Part shown: positions 58,780 through 64,000 of the stretch, one piece after another
Position numbering within the stretch: the first letter of the stretch is position 1
Layout of the letters: each line of letters opens with the position of its first letter
Source: Paraspadella gotoi
Lineage: Eukaryota > Chaetognatha
NCBI GenBank assembly: GCA_051294375.1
Contig: CM119268.1
Span: forward strand, 23,261,762 to 23,325,761
Length of the DNA stretch: 64,000 bases
Direction of reading: 5' to 3'
The notes under the pieces: model-generated
What the model was told of the DNA's origin: nothing
Database searches by the model: none
The model's input: only the letters and a program-made list of their open reading frames with translations
Made by a program: the position numbers and the translations under genes

Positions 58780-58915
58780 ATTATGGTTAGGGTTGAGATA
58801 GTTTAGGATTAGATTTATGTTAGATTAGGGTTGAGATGGTTTGGTTTAGGGTTATGGTTGAGTTGGTAGTAATTAGGGTTAGGGTTGAGTAGTTTAGGGT
58901 TAGGGTTAAGGCCAT
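58780..58915 (+). repeat. degenerate TTAGGGTTGAG telomere-like array
   Basis: Repeated GGTTAGGGTTGAG(A/T)TGGTTT units inside the hAT-like element. Confidence 0.75.
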
Positions 58916-58948
58916 CTGAAGCAATTAAGTCTTATTTAGAAATAATTG

Positions 58949-59024
58949 CCCCCAACCGTAATTCGAACCATCGAACTCAGGACTGACAGGCTTCAAGCCT
59001 AAACTCTCAGCCAACCAGTAGGCC
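58949..59024 (-). other. tRNA-like sequence (type II, degenerate)
   Basis: On the minus strand TGGTTGGCTGAGAG resembles an A box and GGTTCGAAT a B box, with GGCTTGAAGCC in between as a possible anticodon arm (TGA). The T stem does not pair, so it is probably a SINE head or tRNA pseudogene. Confidence 0.3.
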
Positions 59025-59144
59025 TGATTTTCTCCCCAGCTAAATCGATTCTAATAGCTTTAAAAATCCGATTTCGATGCCTTTTCTTTTAAACCTAAAA
59101 GTCAGATTATATGGTAGACTAAAATCCACCAACCGTTCATCAGC

Positions 59145-59215
59145 GGCCATTGGTGCCGGAGACAAGTCATTCGCCTCCCAATCCAAAGGTCTGGGGTTTT
59201 AGCCCGGTGGCCACC
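59145..59215 (+). other. tRNA-like sequence (possible SINE head)
   Basis: TTGGTGCCGGAGACAAG, CGCCTCCCAATCC and GGTCTGGGGTTTTAGCCC have the spacing of A box, anticodon loop and B box, but stems are poor. Followed by a GC-richer tail to about 59300. Confidence 0.25.
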
Positions 59216-59734
59216 TAGCAGTTAAGAGGGACGGGACGCTTAACCCGCCTGTAACACGGTGTTACAGCCTGATCCGAAGCTCAGGGACTGCATATATTGA
59301 ACGGTTCTTTCACTAACACATAACAATAATTACTGTCTCTTCAATTAATCCTTTAAAACTATAGATGGATTCGCGCCGTTTCAAATGATTTCTCAACTGA
59401 TTGTTTACTTTAAAACTTATTTTGATTGGTTTCATTCTCTCGGTTTTTACTAATGAAATAAATATTTAAATTACAACATTATAAATTCGTTTTTAATCAA
59501 ATTCTCAATGTAACTAACTACATTAATCAATGAGAAATGAATTCTGCATTAAAACTCATTGAATTGATTTTAAATCTCACAAAATGTTTTTAAACCTCAT
59601 CAAATTGATTAATCTCTCAATCAAATTAATTTTTTCATCAACAAATTAATTCAACAAAGTGAAACTAAATCGATAAGAAGTTAAACAATTATATCTAAAT
59701 CTCGTGCCACGTTTTCCCTGCTCTGCTTTGGTTA

Positions 59735-60200
59735 GGATTGGGAATGGGATTGGGAAGCCCGGGTTGGGGTTGGGGGAGAGGCCTGCTGTTGATGCTTCAA
59801 AGGCGGTTAGGGTTAGGGTTGAGGCACAGAGATATATGGGAAGCCCGGGCCCGAGTAAGGGTTAGAGTTGGGAGAGAGGTACGGAGTTGAACAAGAGGCT
59901 CGAGTTAGGGTTAGGGGAAGAGCCCGTGGTTGATGCGTCAAAGGCAGTTAGGGTTGGGTTGAGGCACAGAGATGTACTGGAGGCCAGGGCCTGGTTAAGG
60001 GTTAGGGAAGAGGAATGCAGTTGAACAGGAGGCCCGGGTAAGGGTTGGGGTGAGGAAAGTCTACAGTTGGAGCGTCGAAGGTGGTTAGGGTTGAGGCATG
60101 GAAATGTATGGGAGGCCTAAGTCCGGGTAAGAGTTAGGGTTGGGGGAAAGGCATGGAGATGTACGAGAGATTTGGGTTAGTGTTTATTTTTGAGGGAAGG
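59735..60200 (+). repeat. about 140-bp tandem repeat containing TTAGGGTT
   Basis: GGTTAGGGTTGAGGCACAGA recurs at about 59806, 59948 and 60083; intervening text (GGGAAGCCCGGG..GAGTAAGGGTTAG) is also conserved. About three and a half units. Confidence 0.75.
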
Positions 60201-60217
60201 GCCCGCAGGTAATGTAT

Positions 60218-60436
60218 TTATCCCCATGTCTTAACTTCAGCCGCAAGCTTTTCCTTTAACTTGCGCCTTTCATTATATTCATTACTTTTATTACTGGCGA
60301 GGTCACCATTGAGGGTATTGGCGACACCACCAGGGCTTTGGCGATATGAACTGTTAACGCCAATGAAGACTGGAAACAAGAGTCGAAACATGTCCGTTGT
60401 TATTAAAAACAAATTCGTTGAAGAAGCAAATTTCAA
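60218..60436 (-). CDS. unidentified small ORF inside the hAT-like element
   Basis: 72 codons on the minus strand with a hydrophobic N-terminal part (MFRLLFPVFIGVNS) and a Lys/Glu-rich end (NERRKLKEKLAAEVKTWG). Not recognised. Complex sequence, unlike the surrounding repeats, so possibly captured or a relic exon. Confidence 0.2.
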   Translation of the reverse strand: MKFASSTNLFLITTDMFRLLFPVFIGVNSSYRQSPGGVANTLNGDLASNKSNEYNERRKLKEKLAAEVKTWG

Positions 60437-60794
60437 ACCTATTTTGTAATCTCTGTACTCAACGAAACAGAAAGGAATAATACAATGGCTATCATTTATA
60501 TTTATATATTAAGCTTTGTAAAAATGATAGATCTTATTTGATTTAAATTTTTGCTTGAAACAATTTAATGTTTCATATTAAAAGATTAAGTAATTTAAAA
60601 AAAACAAAACAAAAAACCAAAAAAACCCACTTTTTAGTAGGTTTTTTGGTTTTTTTAGCTGTTTTTTTTGTTTTTTTTTGTTGTTTTTTTTGGGTGGGTT
60701 TTTTAATGCCAACCCTGCAGGATACCCGAGTTTGGTTATTCCTTTCAGGCATATAATATACTATGAAAGATAAAAACTAATATGATAACTTGGT

Positions 60795-61025
60795 GGCTGT
60801 GGTATTCCTCCCACACGGGATTCCTCCCAACTGGATTCCTCCCACACGGGATTCCTCCCACGCCGGATTCCTCCCCATGGGATTCCTCCCACACGGGATT
60901 CCTCCCCGCGGGATTCCTCCCACACGGAATTCCTCCCCAAGGAATTCCTCCCACACGGGATTCCTCCCCATGGAATTCCTCCCCAGAGAATTCCTCCCAC
61001 ACGGGATTCCTCACACACGGGAGGA
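60795..61025 (+). repeat. 16-bp minisatellite GGGATTCCTCCCACAC
   Basis: About 14 units alternating CCCACACG and CCCCATG variants; last unit inverted (CACACACGGGAGGAATCCC), giving hairpin potential. Confidence 0.9.
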
Positions 61026-61273
61026 ATCCCAATGGAACCATTATTATTATATACTTAATCTTATGTACAATAAATGTATAATATTATATAAAATATAAAA
61101 ATCAATATTATATTTTTTTAATTATTTTTTTAAATTTAATGATTATAATCTTATTTTATTTTTATGGAACTGAGCATTTTTATTTCGGCTCCGGCTCCAG
61201 CTCCGGCTCCAGCAAAAAAGCTCGGCTCCGGCGGCTCCAGCTCCGGCTCCGGCTCCACATCCCTGACTATGAG

Positions 61274-61420
61274 AGTGAATAAACGAGACTGTGAGAGAGT
61301 CTTGATTGAAAGCTTGCAGGAACCTTCTATGTCATTATCTTCTAAGAGTGATGGAGGCCTTAGACCACCAAAGCCTGTCCAATGTCAGGGGCAAGATATC
61401 TTATTAATTAAATAAATGGT
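61274..61420 (-). repeat. dispersed repeat R1 at hAT insertion site
   Basis: Full-length reverse R1 (GAGTGAATAAACGAGACTG to AGCAAGATATCTT-like end). The hAT-like element inserted at its edge. Confidence 0.7.
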
Positions 61421-62610
61421 TAATTTTTATAGACATCTGACCTGTCGATTTTTGCATCGTCTACATCTGTTATCCTCTCATCATCTGCATCTGTCATCCT
61501 CTCGTCGTCTGCATCTGTAATCTTTGCCTCTTTAGTAAAAAGATTGAACATTTTTTTAAGCTAAAGTAAAAATCAATGATAGGATTTTTTGAAAGAAATG
61601 GAGAGTGTAGAAAATGTTTTTGTATTTTCTTTGCCCGTGGAGTTGAAACGTCATCGTAACGCTAATTAAAACCTTTTTTTAAAAATCCTATCCCGAACTT
61701 CTAACCCTAAACGCAAATCCATAACCCATAACTCTAACCAAGTCCCTAATCACTAACTTAATCTTTAACCTAATCCTTAACTCTAACCACTAACCTTAAA
61801 TAAATAAAAAATAATTTAATTCCGAATTTTAGATGGAATAGGTTGTTTAAGGAAAATAAGGCCAAAATACCTCTTGTGTCTTGGATCAGGGGGAAAGAGT
61901 CAAGTGGCTCGTGCCGATATATTTAATTTCCTCCCTTAAGACATCCGGTATTTCGTCGGCCTCTCGTCGGCTTCATGTCGGTCCTTTGTTGCCCTCTCGT
62001 CGGTATTTCCTCTCTCAGTCGTTTTCATTAACTTTTTTGGTCCCAAAGAACATGACTCATATTTTTTTTTATAAAAAGAAAATTAAAATTTCATGATATA
62101 TGAAATATGAAATTTGTCAGTCTAGATTTATAGATTTTGTCTATTTTCTTAATTTTAAATTCGGTACATTAATATTTTTACCTTGAAATCCTTTTAGAAA
62201 TGAGAAAGTGAAAGGGAGAGAGAGAGAGAAAAAAAAAAGAGAGAGAAAGAGAGAGGGAGGGAGGGAGAGATGGAGCACGACCAAGCATCGATTTCATCGC
62301 CTCAATCAGATTCTTCGCTTTCGGGCAGGAAATGGTTGACCTGAGGAGGAGGAGGAGGAGAAGAAGAGAAAGAGAAATATGAGAAGGAAATTAAAGTTCG
62401 AATTCAACGTAGATAAAATAAAGATCTAAAAAATCGCAATTATTACTAAGTAAGTCTGTATTTCTTTCTCTCTTCTTTCTTTCTTTCTTCTTTCTCTCTT
62501 TCTTTCTCTCTTGTTCTTCTCTTTTTTTCTTCTTTCTTTCTTTCTTCTTTGTCTTTCTTTCTTTCTTCTTCTTTCTTTCTTTCTTCTTTTCTTTTGTGAT
62601 AATGTTCAAT
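61421..62610. other. gene 2 upstream region (third representation, shorter)
   Basis: CATCGTCTGCATCTGTCATC short tandem (61448-61530), telomere-like stretch (61665-61800), GTCGGCCTCTCG tandem, GA-rich tract (62205-62265), (CTTT)n (62460-62590). Lacks the R2, (GA)n, CRE and GC-island part found at 46494-49320. No gene seen. Confidence 0.5.
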
Positions 62611-62614
62611 GTTT

Positions 62615-63480
62615 TAGCGGATCTGCTATTACAGCAATCCGCTCTATAAATTCACTTGTAGTCCGTCGGTCGCCCCGTCAATCTTGTCGGGCATTCACAT
62701 ATATCATTCAGAACATTCGAACTATGCTAAAATATGCAAAAGAAATTGATGTCTGTCCATCCGTATGTCTGTCCATCCGTCCGTCTCCCCTTAGCTTTGA
62801 ACGCCAATTACTCATGATTGAATGGGGAGATTGACCTTAAACTTTGTATGTGGGTAGGAAAATGTGTGATTAAGCTGGAAATTAAGTTTCGATGGAATTG
62901 TCCGAGTTGAAATGAGTTTAAATAGAAAAAACAAAAAAAAACTATTTTACTAATTGATTTTGCTTCTTTTTCTTTTTTTATTAAATGTAAATGCAAGATG
63001 AATTAATTAATAAATAATTAATCAATTATTTAATCAATTAGTCATTTAATTAATCAATTAGTCAATTAATTAATCAGTCATTATTCAATCAATTAATTAT
63101 TCAATCAAGAAATTTTTTTATCTATTAATTAATTATTCAATCATTCAAATTATTTATCAATTTATTAACTATTCAATCAATAAATCAATCAATCAAGTAA
63201 GTGATCGTCGTTGCTTTTGTCGTGGCCAATTAAATTTGATTAATTAATTAATTATTATTACCTATAATTAACGTGGGCAGATTCGGCATTGTGTGCTCAA
63301 ACTGGTTTAGTTGCGCATTTGTCTACCAATGACTTTGTTTTTTGTGCAAAACAGCGCCGCCAAACGTGGGCAGATTCGGCATTGTGTGCTCAAACTGGTT
63401 TAGTTGCGCTTTTGTCTACCAATGACTTTCTTTTTTGTGCAAAACAGCGCCGCCAAGCGGAGAAAAAGCTTTCCTCTCTT
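62615..63480 (+). repeat. dispersed repeat R2 plus 92-bp tandem duplication
   Basis: R2 member; its 3' flank (CGTGGGCAGATTCGGCATTG ... CAGCGCCGCCAA) is present twice in tandem at 63271-63363 and 63364-63456. Confidence 0.75.
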
Positions 63481-63522
63481 TCTCCTCCTCTTCCTCCTCC
63501 TCCTCATCGCGAAGATATTTCA

Positions 63523-64000
63523 NNNNNNNNNNCCAATTACTCATGATTGAATGGGGAGATTGACCTTAAACTTTGTATGTGGGTAGGAAAATGTGTGATT
63601 AAGCTGGAAATTAAGTTTCGATGGAATTGTCCGAGTTGAAATGAGTTTAAATAGAAAAAACAAAAAAACTATTTTACTAATTGATTTTGCTNNNNNNNNN
63701 NNNNNNNNNNNNNNNNNNNNNNNNNNNNNNNNNNNNNNNNNNNNNNNNNNNNNNNNNNNNNNNNNNNNNNNNNNNNNNNNNNNNNNNNNNNNNNNNNNNN
63801 NNNNNNNNNNNNNNNNNNNNNNNNNNNNNNNNNNNNNNNNNNNNNNNNNNNNNNNNNNNNNNNNNNNNNNNNNNATTATTTAATCAATTAGTCATTTAAT
63901 TAATCAATTAGTCATTTAATAAATCAGTCAATTATTCAATCAATTAATTATTCAATCAATAAATTTTTTTATCTATTAATTAATTATTCAATCATTCAAA
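63523..64000. other. gap-separated duplicate of R2 interior
   Basis: After the 10-N gap, 63533-63691 repeats 62804-62970, and after the 183-N gap (63692-63874) the (ATTA) part of R2 resumes. Likely unmerged overlapping contigs. Confidence 0.7.

Larger units (their letters stand above)
58342..61265. mobile_element. hAT-like element with nested repeats
   Basis: 2924 bp bounded by inverted ends CAGGGATGTGGAGCCG (58342) and its complement CGGCTCCACATCCCTG (ending 61265). The 8-bp flanks ACTCTGAG (58334-58341) and ACTATGAG (61266-61273) differ by one base. Subterminal GGCTCC/AGCTCC arrays at both ends (58372-58500; 61182-61256). Inside: telomere-like TTAGGG arrays, two tRNA-like stretches, a 16-bp minisatellite and a poly-T hairpin; no transposase seen. 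It sits next to an R1 copy upstream of 2C exon N. Confidence 0.7.

Noticed and set aside
58372-61256. GCTCC arrays at both ends as LTRs of a retrotransposon
   Set aside because: The arrays are short and degenerate, and the very ends are inverted with an 8-bp duplication, which fits a DNA transposon.

Overview
This is a eukaryotic, very probably metazoan, window: AT-rich, with GT-AG introns, long (CT)n, (ATTC)n and (ATTA)n simple repeats, TTAGGG-like interstitial arrays and DNA-transposon remnants. There are no bacterial-style operons. The phylum cannot be fixed from the sequence. All protein-coding content I can recognise lies on the minus strand (apart from one inverted block) and belongs to one family: ABCG half-transporters of the white/scarlet/brown type. 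Two distinct genes are present. Each has about 12 exons and the same exon phases, so they are ancient tandem paralogs.

Gene 1 (window left, about 1-23,870) appears three times: copy 1A (exons B-F, 460-2509), copy 1B (about 5293-10037) and copy 1C (about 14005-23868, the only one with the N-terminal and Walker A exons). The three are joined at 25-N gaps inside low-complexity sequence. They differ mostly by single-base indels. Copy 1A exons are fully open, 1B less so, and 1C is riddled with frameshifts, which looks like unpolished long-read consensus. I suspect one real locus, or two alleles, artificially tandemised.

Gene 2 (about 24,000-64,000) also appears three times: 2A (26654-31526, with an inverted block and no NBD exons A-C), 2B (38750-46105, chimeric) and 2C (53217-58163, the best complete model, about 700 aa). 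2B matches 2C in its 3' half and 2A in its 5' half, switching at a 25-N gap. The simplest reading is two gene-2 haplotypes or paralogs (X = 2A 3' half plus 2B 5' half; Y = 2C). Upstream sequence 31,140-38,440 and 45,730-52,900 is one region represented twice, and 61,274-64,000 begins a third version.

The gene architecture, minus strand 5' to 3', is: N exon; A (Walker A); B (Q-loop); C (signature, Walker B, D-loop, H-loop); D (linker with the NPADHY..LAVIPG block); E; F (amphipathic helix/TM1 start); H; H'; I (TM helices); J (loop); K (extracellular Cys loop, last TM, basic C-terminus). Exon lengths agree between paralogs: D = 225 nt, E = 99 nt, F = 82 nt, C = 212 nt.

The most striking pattern is that introns repeatedly begin with a tandem array whose unit contains the 5' splice site itself. 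In gene 2 J-K the spacing is 27 nt (in frame), in gene 2 E-F 15 nt (in frame), and in gene 1 D-E 19 nt (out of frame). A further 20-nt array starts just after the gene 1 exon A donor. Mobile elements include two hAT-like non-autonomous insertions with 8-bp target duplications (24564-26581; 58342-61265), a Tc1/mariner-like MITE in a TA site, and two dispersed repeat families (R1 about 170 bp, R2 about 0.7-0.9 kb).
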